A stretch of DNA of 42,215 bases, taken from JBDKVA01 sp039679375. GTDB taxonomy: Bacteria > Bacillota > Clostridia > Acetivibrionales > DTU013. The translations under genes and the position numbers were made by a program. Under the pieces are notes generated by a model. That model did not search any database and was not told the origin of the DNA. It was given only the letters and a program-made list of their open reading frames with translations. Each line of letters begins with the position of its first letter. Position 1 is the first letter of the stretch. Shown piece after piece: positions 1-8,206 of the stretch. Location of the stretch: positions 1 through 42,215 of the forward strand of contig JBDKVA010000043.1 in NCBI GenBank assembly GCA_039679375.1, written 5' to 3'.

Positions 1-3000
1 CTATTTGGCAAATCTGCTTCTTCCTTGCTAATAATACATTTATTTATTATACTTTCTTGATAATAATCCAACTCAAAACATCTTGCTTTATCAAATAGTT
101 TATATGCAATAATTGCAGCTTCTTCAGTACCAATTCCTTCTAATATACGGAGTGCTATATTTTTCTCAAGTTGAGTTGATGCATTAATACAAAAGTCAAG
201 TATTTGTTTCCAAAAATCATCAGATTCTTCTACAGTTTTGGTAATAAATTCGATCAAAGGACTCTTATACTCCATGAACTCTTTAATAAAAATTTCATTC
301 AGTGATGAACAATTATTTATTGAAGATAGAAAGTTAATAATTATTTCTTTGGTTTTTTCCTTTGAAGCTGTTGAAATAGCTAATATCCATTCTTTAAAAT
401 GCTTTTTAATGAAATCAATATTATTACCTAATTCTAGTAAGCAAGATATTGCATCATCAGATTTGCATAATCCCATCAATTTAATCAAATTCATATACTC
501 ATAACGATGGTTTCTTTCATCCTCAAATAACCTTTTAATAATAGTTACACCGTAATTGGGTGTATCAGAAAACAAAAGAGCTTTAATACATAGTTGGAAA
601 AGGTTGGTTCTATTATTTTCGGACGAGTATGGGTTGCTTAAGAATTCATTTGTAATAGGGGTGAATATATCATTAACCTTTTTTCCGGGTAATAAAAATC
701 CCCTTACTACTAAAATATTAAGTGCCCTTACTATATCCCATTTATAATATTTATTAGAAGCTAACTCATATATAAGTGGTAAAATTTCTTCATTACCAAT
801 TAATGAAAGGTTTACTAACGAATCAAAGACATTATAAGAATATGTATCTTCATGTCCTGAGGTTTTAGATTTATCAATAATTTTTAAAATTGCTGTACGA
901 ATAGCTTTTGAGTACATACATTCTAGAGAATTAGAATAATTAGGCTTTAACTTTTCAAGTTCTTCTCTCCTTATAAAAACATTTGAGTAATCACTTTCAA
1001 ACGTATATATATCAAGCGATTCACCTTTAGATTTATAGATAGTTTTAACCAAATATGCACTTGCATAACTGGTATATTCAGGGTCATCTAAAAAACACAA
1101 GAATTTCATTGTTACAGTATCGCTGTCAACATTACCCAATGCAGCAGCATATATGTTAGAATAGCAGGTAGCATCACGAATTGGATACTCTCCACCTTTT
1201 TCTCTCCAATTGTTTATTTGCCTTTCCCAGCTCTGTCTTGAGATAGAAACTCTATTTTTCTCGTTAAGTATCCATTCTTCCAACATAGAAATGTCTTTGG
1301 TATTTCCGATAAACCCCAATAAATAAGCGATGTCAGCTCTGCAATAGGGAAATTCTTCTAATACATTGTACCAATTAACGATAAGCTTTCTTAATTTTGA
1401 TATAAGGTTTTTACTCAGTATATTCCTGTAATCTAAGTCACTAGATGGGAATGTTATAACTATATTAATTAATTTCATTATTTCCTTTGTTTCAATGTCA
1501 GAATAGTAATTATTAAGAATAAAATGTATACGATCCACTAAAGGTAAATCCCGTAGATAATGCAATAAAAATTGTTGTTGTTCCTCAGTTATTGATACTA
1601 TGCTAGAATCACCCATGTATATTTTAATCAAGGTATTAACTACTGTGCTATTACTGATTTTGGTAATAACCTCTAGTCTGTATCTAGAAATATTTATATT
1701 AGAGTCAAATACCAATGGCATTAGCTCTTTTATTTCTTTTAGTGTTATTCCGGATAAATATGGAACCCACTTTGTATCCCACATCTTCCCAAGTAGTAGC
1801 ATTTTAATTATGAATTGTTTTACCCATAAAGATGATGTTTTATATATTTGGAGAATAAAGCTTTCATATGTTTTTATTGAATCCATTAATTTGACTTCTT
1901 CTGGATCAATTAATTGGAACTCAGATTTTAATAGCTTAGTAATATCAGAATCATTTATTTCGTTAAGTGCATTAAGTATTTTCAATCTTGCGCAAATGGA
2001 TATATTATTTTTTAAAGCTTTTTTAATATTAGAAGATATTTCAATGATTATACTTTTAGGGAGATATCTTAAAAGACCAATATAGGCTTCATCCGCCCAA
2101 TTAATTATTGTACCATTCATTAAAACATTACGAAGCATATCCGATGCACCATTTTGAGCAAGAACTTCAATAGCAGTAACACATATTGAATTACATGGAT
2201 CGGATTTAGCAGTCTGTTCTATAAAAGGCAAATAAGATGGATAAATACCCCACATCATTTCGCTGATGAAATCCTCTCGTACCTCATCTGGCCAGCCTTT
2301 AAATTGATATATCCAATCAGTACCTAACGATTCAACAGGGAATGGGCTAATTTTTCTAAATATATCTAGTCGAATCTGCTGATTAGAATTATTAACAAGA
2401 CGCTTAATTATATCTGAAAAGTCAGGCTTGCCAGTTATAAGCATTGCACTTAAAGCACATTCCTTAGCATATTTTAAAGGTTTATTATACCAGTTGCATA
2501 ATGAGCTACTTAGTTCTTTCTTTATTTTGTTCCAAATGATGTCGTTAATACAATGACTTAATTGTGAAGCAAAAATCAAATCAATTTTCATGACTATGCG
2601 TAATAGATTCGCACATATATCAAAATAATTATCTCTTTCCAAATGCTCAATAAGAAAGCTTAAAGCCTCTTCCCATATTGGCTGATTTATTATTTCTTTA
2701 CAAAAATTGAATATCTTTTCACTATTTTTTGATGTAAAAGCATCAATAACTTCATAAAAAAGGTATTCTGAGGCAAACCATTCTTGGAATTGTTGATGTA
2801 TAAACCTTATACTATTTGGTTGTATTGAAGGTTTTATTATAAGATGATGATTATAGAGAATAGATAAAATATTATTTGCTTCTGGTATAGTTCCAATAAT
2901 GCCTTCATTAAATAACTTTTTACTGCAAAGAGCGACACTTTTCAATATCGCGGTCTCGTTTGTATTTATAACTCCTTTATATGTCATGTCTGATGCAATC

Positions 3001-4364
3001 TGCATAAGGTAATAGCTATAGTTATATCCAGTAGGAATGGATAATGAGGCCGAATGTTCTTTTTCTGCATCTATTACTAATCCGTTTAAAATCTCATATC
3101 GTGTCACTGGTATACTTATATCATTTTTCAAAATTTTAATAAGTCCTATAAGAAACAAAGGAGTTTTTGTTATCTCACTTAAAGATAAGTTATTTTCGAT
3201 TACCTTAACAACCTTTTCATAATTTGATGAACATAACTTTTGAATAATCTCTTGGCGTTCGTCATTATTAAGTGGTTCTAAAAAAAATGTATATGCATTA
3301 GTTAAAGGAGGTTCTGATCTACTTTCACGTGTTGTAACTATAACCGGAGTTTTACAGTAACACCTGATAAAGTTTTTCAATAAATGGCTTAACTTATCTA
3401 TACAATTTATTGGTATCTCATTCCACCCATCCATTAAGAACGCCAACCGACCAGCCTTACATAACTTTTCAAGATGTTCCAAAGATATTTTATAATTTTC
3501 TTGCAAGAAAACAAGAATATCATTTGTTGATATAGCCCATAATGGTAATGAAACTAACACAGGTATTGGATTGTTTCTATTATGAAGTAAGCAGTCAGCT
3601 ATTTGTAATAGGGTAATGGATTTTCCTGCTCCTGGTATGCCCTTCAAAATTACTTGATGTTGTCCTATTAGTTTGTTACATAACTTTGAAATGGAAGTTG
3701 TACTTATTTCCCCTGTATCAGCTTGCTTTGATTTTAGCGTTAGTTCAATAAAATCACTGCTGCTATATCTATATTCACTTTTACATCCATCAAGATAATT
3801 TAATAATGCACATTTAACAGTGTCTTCTATTTTCTCAATATCGTCATTATCTATTTTGTCGTTACTATTCGCAAATTCGGAAGTTAAAAACTCAGCTATT
3901 TTTTTTAATGTGCTTGTTTCTTGGCTTCTAATAGTAGTAAGTAAAGATTGCACACTGAGTATGTCTTTTTTATTATTAAAAATAAATTTACCATTTGTTT
4001 GAAATGGTTTCCTATATCTCTTCTTTGGTGCAATTGTCAAAATAATTAACCTATCATAGGAAATATACAATCCTTTTCTAATAAAACTCTCTATTGTATT
4101 TCTTATCTTAGAAGCTGAATTATCAGAAGTTACTTGAATAGCAATTCTTTTATCTATATCCACTAAGTCTATACTACTAGCATTTTTTTCTTCTATATTT
4201 AAATTTATTAGTTTATAGTCAAAAATAATATTTAATAAGTCTTTAAAAAAGTCTTCTGAAATAATATTTATATCAAAAAGACTTATACTGTTTTGTAAAC
4301 TTACTTCATAAATTAGAGTTGCAAGCCTATTACTTATTTGTTTTAAATAATTTTCTCTAATCAT
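1..4364 (-). CDS. SMEK-NACHT STAND ATPase, partial (C-terminus beyond left edge)
   Basis: The minus strand is open from an ATG at 4364 to the left edge (at least 1454 codons). A GGAG lies about 8 nt before the start. Residues 1-150 resemble the SMEK domain: FDINIISEDFFKDLL, then SSIDLVDIDKRIAIQVTS around D66 and Q77-V-T, a pattern reminiscent of PD-(D/E)xK nuclease folds. A NACHT/STAND core follows, with Walker A GIPGAGKS (242-249), Walker B LAFLMDGWNE (307-316) and a sensor-like VIVTTRE (341-347). From about residue 480 on the protein is long, helical and repetitive (HEAT/ARM-like by appearance), suiting a ligand sensor. Known family role: STAND ATPases of this build sense phage or stress signals, oligomerise and activate the N-terminal effector. 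Function here is inferred. The gene is much more A+T-rich than its neighbours, which suggests transfer. The 3' end and any partner genes lie outside the window. Confidence 0.85.
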   Translation of the reverse strand, partial: MIRENYLKQISNRLATLIYEVSLQNSISLFDINIISEDFFKDLLNIIFDYKLINLNIEEKNASSIDLVDIDKRIAIQVTSDNSASKIRNTIESFIRKGLYISYDRLIILTIAPKKRYRKPFQTNGKFIFNNKKDILSVQSLLTTIRSQETSTLKKIAEFLTSEFANSNDKIDNDDIEKIEDTVKCALLNYLDGCKSEYRYSSSDFIELTLKSKQADTGEISTTSISKLCNKLIGQHQVILKGIPGAGKSITLLQIADCLLHNRNNPIPVLVSLPLWAISTNDILVFLQENYKISLEHLEKLCKAGRLAFLMDGWNEIPINCIDKLSHLLKNFIRCYCKTPVIVTTRESRSEPPLTNAYTFFLEPLNNDERQEIIQKLCSSNYEKVVKVIENNLSLSEITKTPLFLIGLIKILKNDISIPVTRYEILNGLVIDAEKEHSASLSIPTGYNYSYYLMQIASDMTYKGVINTNETAILKSVALCSKKLFNEGIIGTIPEANNILSILYNHHLIIKPSIQPNSIRFIHQQFQEWFASEYLFYEVIDAFTSKNSEKIFNFCKEIINQPIWEEALSFLIEHLERDNYFDICANLLRIVMKIDLIFASQLSHCINDIIWNKIKKELSSSLCNWYNKPLKYAKECALSAMLITGKPDFSDIIKRLVNNSNQQIRLDIFRKISPFPVESLGTDWIYQFKGWPDEVREDFISEMMWGIYPSYLPFIEQTAKSDPCNSICVTAIEVLAQNGASDMLRNVLMNGTIINWADEAYIGLLRYLPKSIIIEISSNIKKALKNNISICARLKILNALNEINDSDITKLLKSEFQLIDPEEVKLMDSIKTYESFILQIYKTSSLWVKQFIIKMLLLGKMWDTKWVPYLSGITLKEIKELMPLVFDSNINISRYRLEVITKISNSTVVNTLIKIYMGDSSIVSITEEQQQFLLHYLRDLPLVDRIHFILNNYYSDIETKEIMKLINIVITFPSSDLDYRNILSKNLISKLRKLIVNWYNVLEEFPYCRADIAYLLGFIGNTKDISMLEEWILNEKNRVSISRQSWERQINNWREKGGEYPIRDATCYSNIYAAALGNVDSDTVTMKFLCFLDDPEYTSYASAYLVKTIYKSKGESLDIYTFESDYSNVFIRREELEKLKPNYSNSLECMYSKAIRTAILKIIDKSKTSGHEDTYSYNVFDSLVNLSLIGNEEILPLIYELASNKYYKWDIVRALNILVVRGFLLPGKKVNDIFTPITNEFLSNPYSSENNRTNLFQLCIKALLFSDTPNYGVTIIKRLFEDERNHRYEYMNLIKLMGLCKSDDAISCLLELGNNIDFIKKHFKEWILAISTASKEKTKEIIINFLSSINNCSSLNEIFIKEFMEYKSPLIEFITKTVEESDDFWKQILDFCINASTQLEKNIALRILEGIGTEEAAIIAYKLFDKARCFELDYYQESIINKCIISKEEADLPN

Positions 4365-4819
4365 ATATACTCCATCAATTATGTTATTATCTGTGAGTTC
4401 ATTGTATAAAATAATCCTTTTTATATAAAGAGTTCCGACTTCTCATTATAGACATAATATCTATATAAAAGTTGCAAATTATTTTTAATCCATTAAATTT
4501 ATTAAGTAAACTAAATATAGACATATTATATCAAAAACTTTAAGTAATTTCAAAAAGTTGTATGATTTTTCATTAATAATTCATGCCACATCTTTACATA
4601 CAGAGAAGGATGCAATGAATTCTTTTTGATGATGTTTTAGCGGTTATGATCTCAGTCAGAAAGCGCAGAAATCATTTTATGTATTTTCTATGTTTTTCAA
4701 TTTAAAGGAGCAATTTTTTTAGGATTTCCGGCTCAAGCATGCGAAGCGCTTGCTGGTAAAGCAGCACTTGCAAACCCGGTTTGTAAATACATTTGAAAAT
4801 AATTATATTGTTATATATC
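4365..4819. other. A+T-rich intergenic region upstream of the SMEK-NACHT gene
   Basis: No gene is supported here. The part next to the SMEK-NACHT start is very A+T-rich and must hold its promoter, but I could not settle on a -35/-10 pair. It contains a direct repeat TATAGACATA at 4447-4456 and 4516-4525. The part nearer 4730-4790 is less A+T-rich, with short self-complementary stretches (CAAACC/GGTTTG, TGCTG/CAGCA) downstream of the kinase gene but no clear T-run. Confidence 0.5.
4447..4465. promoter_or_regulatory. candidate operator, TATAGA-N7-TCTATA
   Basis: A 6-bp inverted repeat lies about 80 bp before the SMEK-NACHT start. Its left part, TATAGACATA, recurs at 4516-4525. In such A+T-rich sequence this could be chance, so it is only a candidate regulator site. 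Confidence 0.25.
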
Positions 4820-5392
4820 TCACTGTACCTTGGATAAGGTGGAATATATAAAATCCGAAATAATCAACAATGCTTTTTCGGACTGGACCGAACCGTTCAG
4901 GATAAAGTCCGCCCGCCATTTTGACGGCTCAACATATTCATCATGCCTGTATCGTACCAAATCGAGATAAACATTGGAAATCTCGTCAAAAGTCAAACCC
5001 CATGTCATGTTACGCTTCAGCCGCCGCACAATTCTCTCATCCGGTTTGCAATCAACAAACAATTTCAGATCCAGCTTGTTGTAAATATCTTTGTCCCATA
5101 ATGTAAGCAGTCCTTCGACGATGATAACGTCATGCAAATTGCTCTCTATTGCTTCAGTCAAGTCTATGAACAGCCTTGGTAAATCCATTGTCAGGGGATG
5201 GTTATCGTCAATATATTTAACGCCTGTTATCGGCGCTTCGGAAAACGGTCGCTCCTGCTCCGGCTTAAAATATGAATCCATGTGTATTGCCTTTACTTTT
5301 AGGCCTGTAAGCATCTTTTCGAGGGCATCGGAAAAAGTTGATTTTCCGCTTGCACTGCCTCCGGCTATACCTACCACAAATGTTTTTTTCAT
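4820..5392 (-). CDS. uridine kinase-like P-loop kinase
   Basis: A 190-residue protein beginning MKKTFVVGIAGGSASGKST; the Walker A GGSASGKS is at about residues 10-17. The fold matches the uridine kinase/phosphoribulokinase family, which transfers the ATP gamma-phosphate to a nucleoside or small sugar-like substrate in the cytoplasm. HMDSYF, near residue 38, fits the family's substrate-binding Asp. The length is close to uridine kinase (about 200). The start at 5392 is preferred over an upstream in-frame ATG at 5422 because AGGAGG lies 6 nt before it. It follows the acetyltransferase gene on the same strand after about 150 bp. The substrate cannot be assigned from sequence: it lacks the tight Udk signature context, so the call is family level. 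Confidence 0.8.
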   Translation of the reverse strand: MKKTFVVGIAGGSASGKSTFSDALEKMLTGLKVKAIHMDSYFKPEQERPFSEAPITGVKYIDDNHPLTMDLPRLFIDLTEAIESNLHDVIIVEGLLTLWDKDIYNKLDLKLFVDCKPDERIVRRLKRNMTWGLTFDEISNVYLDLVRYRHDEYVEPSKWRADFILNGSVQSEKALLIISDFIYSTLSKVQ

Positions 5393-5457
5393 ATTGGCCT
5401 CCTGTAATATCAGTAATAACATTAATTGTAACGCATTTCATGCCAAAAAGCGATTTA

Positions 5458-5472
5458 ATGCACGAATTGCAT
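5458..5472. promoter_or_regulatory. ATGCA-N5-TGCAT palindrome
   Basis: An inverted repeat with context AATGCACGAATTGCATAA. It closely resembles the palindrome at 6221-6236 at the head of the catabolic cluster (shared TGCAC..AATTGCATAA). It lies between the kinase and acetyltransferase genes and could be a remote binding site for the same regulator. Confidence 0.3.
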
Positions 5473-5541
5473 AATAAAAAGAGCAGAGTTGCAAAAGGAA
5501 TTTCCCATCAGCATTTTAATCAGCATAGGCATCGATATACA

Positions 5542-6018
5542 TTAAAGTAAAGACAGTTTCATTTTGGTAAAATGAGCGGATGGCTGAGGTTCTTTAAAAC
5601 CGAGCTTTTCATATAACGGTTTTCCCAGCTCTGACGCCGAGAGTTCGATATACGACAAATTTTGCCGTTTTGCCTCACCAATCAACAAATTCCTAGCATT
5701 TGTGGCATAACCCATTCTGCGATACTCGGGATAAGTAAGGACATTGAGGATCATTCCCGTTTTGCCGGTCGGAAACGATAAATTCGCAGGCACCTCAGAA
5801 ATGGCCAAAAAAGCTGTTGAAATAACGTTCCCGCTGTCATCTTCCACAAGAGCTGCAAAAAAGTCCAGGTTTAAATGCTTCGAGTAATACTGTTTCAGTT
5901 GGGAGCTGATCGAAACTCTCTGATCATCAGTCAATTCCCATTTTTCAGTAGTGAAATAATCAAATCTGACCTTTATAAGCGTAACAACATCGTTAATCGT
6001 TGCCATCCTGATATTCAT
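5542..6018 (-). CDS. GNAT-family N-acetyltransferase
   Basis: A 158-residue single-domain protein. The GNAT core is visible: a beta-4 stretch GMILNVLTYPEYRRMGYA at about 88-105, with the acetyl-CoA pyrophosphate loop RRMGYA (R/Q-x-x-G-x-A), and the late ASELGKPLYEKLGF segment typical of motif B. It transfers an acetyl group from acetyl-CoA to an amine of unknown identity. AAGGAGG lies 9 nt upstream of the ATG. It is divergent from the catabolic cluster that starts about 210 bp away, so the two share an intergenic control region. Confidence 0.88.
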   Translation of the reverse strand: MNIRMATINDVVTLIKVRFDYFTTEKWELTDDQRVSISSQLKQYYSKHLNLDFFAALVEDDSGNVISTAFLAISEVPANLSFPTGKTGMILNVLTYPEYRRMGYATNARNLLIGEAKRQNLSYIELSASELGKPLYEKLGFKEPQPSAHFTKMKLSLL

Positions 6019-6173
6019 CGTTGCAGCCTCCTTTTAATACGCGCATTGGAAGTATCACTAAAGCCATTATACAAATAATTCAAAATGCTTGCATGATATA
6101 TTTGATTTTTATATATGCATTTTCGCTTTCCAATTTTCGAAAGCGGGATTTTGTGCATTAACAGCCAATCGCA

Positions 6174-6202
6174 TTGACATTGTTGCATGGTCATTGTAAA
6201 GT
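6174..6202 (+). promoter_or_regulatory. sigma-A-type promoter of the catabolic cluster
   Basis: TTGACA at 6174-6179, a 17-bp spacer, then TAAAGT at 6197-6202. The -35 matches consensus exactly and the -10 matches four of six. It lies 29 bp before the first possible start codon of the aldolase. Just upstream is a hairpin with arms CGCTTTC/GAAAGCG (6124-6145). Confidence 0.5.
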
Positions 6203-6220
6203 GTAATTAGAGATTAATTG

Positions 6221-6236
6221 ATGCACATAATTGCAT
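6221..6236. promoter_or_regulatory. candidate SorC operator, ATGCA-N6-TGCAT
   Basis: A palindrome just downstream of the predicted promoter. TGCA(T) occurs six times between 6089 and 6236 (6090, 6116, 6154, 6184, 6222 and 6232), and a near-copy of this palindrome lies at 5458. The position suits repression by the SorC-family protein encoded at 7112. No experimental operator for this subgroup is known to me. Confidence 0.35.
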
Positions 6237-6980
6237 AAAAAGAGGGTGATCAATCTGAACGGTCTTAATAGAAATGTAGCAAGGTTGTTTGGGGCAAGAA
6301 ATAAATTATTCATTCTGGCAATGGATCATGCTCAGGGGGGAGTCATGCAGGGGCTGGAAAAGCCTTGCGAATTATTGGATTCGCTGGCGTCTTCCCCGGT
6401 TGACGGCTTTATACTGAATGTTGGCCTTGCGGATAAAATGGGCTGCGGTAAACTACTGAACAAAAAACTCATATTAAGGACGTCCTTTGGCGGCAGTATG
6501 ATGTCTTCAGAATACACAAATGTGCATGCAAACCATGTTTCTCCTGAAACAGCCCTTCGGCTTGGCGCCGACGCTGTGGTAATGATGTTCGTCATGGGCG
6601 GCGCGGATTACCGGAGCATTCAGCAGGCGGCAAAAGACATTGATGCATATCATTTGCTAGGCATTCCGGTCATAGCGGAAATTTTGTGCGTCGACTTTTC
6701 AAATACCGCTACATTCGACATTCAGATGAATGGCGCAAGGGCTGCTGCCGAGCTGGGCGCCGATGTCGTCAAGGCTTTTTATACTGAAGATTTTGATAAG
6801 GTTATAGAAAACTGCCCTGTACCGGTGATCCTCGCCGGCGGACCAAAAGGCAGTGACATAGCAACTGTTGCAAAAAATGCTTTGAATGCCGGTGCAAAAG
6901 GTCTGGCGTTTGGGCGCAATATCTTCCAGAGCCCCAACCCGGCTGAGATCATTCGTGTTCTCGACAGCCTGTTCGCATAA
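6231..6980 (+). CDS. class I aldolase, DhnA/FbaB/LsrF family
   Basis: A TIM-barrel aldolase of about 241-249 residues. Visible family marks: FILAMDHAQGGVMQGLE near the start, and ADVVKAFYTEDFDKV holding the likely Schiff-base lysine (about residue 180). VILAGGPKG and KGLAFGRNIFQ form the phosphate-binding end. Family members cleave or form ketose phosphates (fructose-bisphosphate, tagatose-bisphosphate, phospho-autoinducer-2); the substrate here is unknown. The start is uncertain: TTG 6231 is the outer bound but has no good RBS. The CTG at 6255 has GAGG 9 nt upstream, and its leader (GTGATCAATC) matches that before the ATG of the Fe-dehydrogenase at 18007. It is first in the cluster and so probably catalyses a core step. 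Confidence 0.88.
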   Translation: MHKKRVINLNGLNRNVARLFGARNKLFILAMDHAQGGVMQGLEKPCELLDSLASSPVDGFILNVGLADKMGCGKLLNKKLILRTSFGGSMMSSEYTNVHANHVSPETALRLGADAVVMMFVMGGADYRSIQQAAKDIDAYHLLGIPVIAEILCVDFSNTATFDIQMNGARAAAELGADVVKAFYTEDFDKVIENCPVPVILAGGPKGSDIATVAKNALNAGAKGLAFGRNIFQSPNPAEIIRVLDSLFA

Positions 6981-7111
6981 ACGCGGGAAAAGGAGCTGTT
7001 TGAATAAATGCCGATTAAAGGAGCTGTTTTCAACAATAGCCGCTCATCGGCATCCGGATATACAGCTATCCAATAAGACGTAAAAATCATTCTGGTACGG
7101 GAGTTGTCAAA

Positions 7112-8068
7112 ATGCCTAGACAATCTGATTTGTTAACATTGTATCGCGTTTCACGCTATTGGTACAAGGACGGTATGACTCAAAAGCAGATCGCGTCCAT
7201 AGAAAATCTATCAAGGTCGCAAATCTCCCGCCTGCTTGAAAGAGCCAGAGAGTTGGGAATTGTCCGGGTCAGCCTGAATCTTCCGTCAGAATTTGATATG
7301 AATGAGTTGGCACAGACATTAAAAAGCAGACTGAATCTGGAAAGTGTGATCGTCGCTCCCGTCGGTTCCGGCAACATGAATGATGATCTGAGGATCTCGC
7401 AGGCAATAGCGATTGCAGCGGCAGAATACCTGTCCCATACCGATCTGGGAAACAAGGTGGTTGGTATCGGCTGGGGAAGAACAATCTATGAAACTTCCCT
7501 GCAGCTTTCCTATTCAAACAGCAATGTTTTACCCTATTTTGTTCCTCTTATAGGTATGTCCGGGGACGATAACCCCTATCTGCAAATCAATGTCATCATT
7601 GACCGCTTTTGTGAGAAATTCAGATGTCATGGACTGTTTGCAAACATACCTACCATCCGCGATAAAAACATCTCTCTTACCAAACTTGAAAACGAAAGGC
7701 TTGCAAACCTGAGAGAACACTGGAAAGACCTGGATATGGCAATCATAGGGCTTGGAAATCCGCCGGACAAGACAATCAATGTTATTACAGAATTTTCTGA
7801 CGAGTATATCCGTAAGGTATCACAGAAGGGAATTTGTGCAGACATCCTGGCCCAGTTCTTTTACCAAAGCGGTGAGATATTCGACCTTGACGACAGCTAT
7901 GACCATGTAGCGTATGACATCAAAAGCCTGAAAACTCTTAAATCCGTTATATGCCTCGCCGGAGGCGCCGACAAGGTAACGGGGATCATCACGGCCGCAA
8001 AGTGCGGTTTCATTAAAACGCTGATTACGGACAGCATGACAGCAAGACTGATTTTTGAAAATATATAG
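7112..8068 (+). CDS. SorC-family (DeoR/LsrR-like) sugar-binding transcriptional regulator
   Basis: A 318-residue protein. It has an N-terminal helix-turn-helix (YKDGMTQKQIASIENLSRSQ at about 18-37, then ISRLLERARELGIV) and a large C-terminal sugar-phosphate sensor domain of the SorC type. The latter shows GIGWGRTIYET, AIIGLGNPP, SQKGICADILAQFF and CLAGGADKVTGIITAAKCGFIKTLITD. Such proteins are tetrameric repressors or activators released by a phosphorylated sugar, often the product of the pathway they control. It is second in the cluster, so autoregulation is likely; the TGCAT-rich region before the aldolase is the obvious target. GGGAG lies about 9 nt before the ATG. Confidence 0.9.
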   Translation: MPRQSDLLTLYRVSRYWYKDGMTQKQIASIENLSRSQISRLLERARELGIVRVSLNLPSEFDMNELAQTLKSRLNLESVIVAPVGSGNMNDDLRISQAIAIAAAEYLSHTDLGNKVVGIGWGRTIYETSLQLSYSNSNVLPYFVPLIGMSGDDNPYLQINVIIDRFCEKFRCHGLFANIPTIRDKNISLTKLENERLANLREHWKDLDMAIIGLGNPPDKTINVITEFSDEYIRKVSQKGICADILAQFFYQSGEIFDLDDSYDHVAYDIKSLKTLKSVICLAGGADKVTGIITAAKCGFIKTLITDSMTARLIFENI

Positions 8069-8206
8069 GAGCCCTGGAGCAAACTCCCGGTATAACAGCA
8101 AATTAACAATCCGATAAAACGATTTTAATATGACAGATTTATCATATAGCATATATAAGATATTAAATACAAATGGCGAAGCTAATAACAATAGAGGTGG
8201 GTCAAC

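Noticed and set aside
238..4002. Several plus-strand frames of 60-160 codons over the first 4 kb
   Set aside because: They lie opposite a continuous minus-strand gene with clear domains, and they have no ribosome binding sites or recognisable motifs.
7008..7076. 22-codon leader peptide before the SorC regulator
   Set aside because: The ribosome binding site is too far from the ATG, and the region looks like a small duplication; kept only as a low-interest observation.
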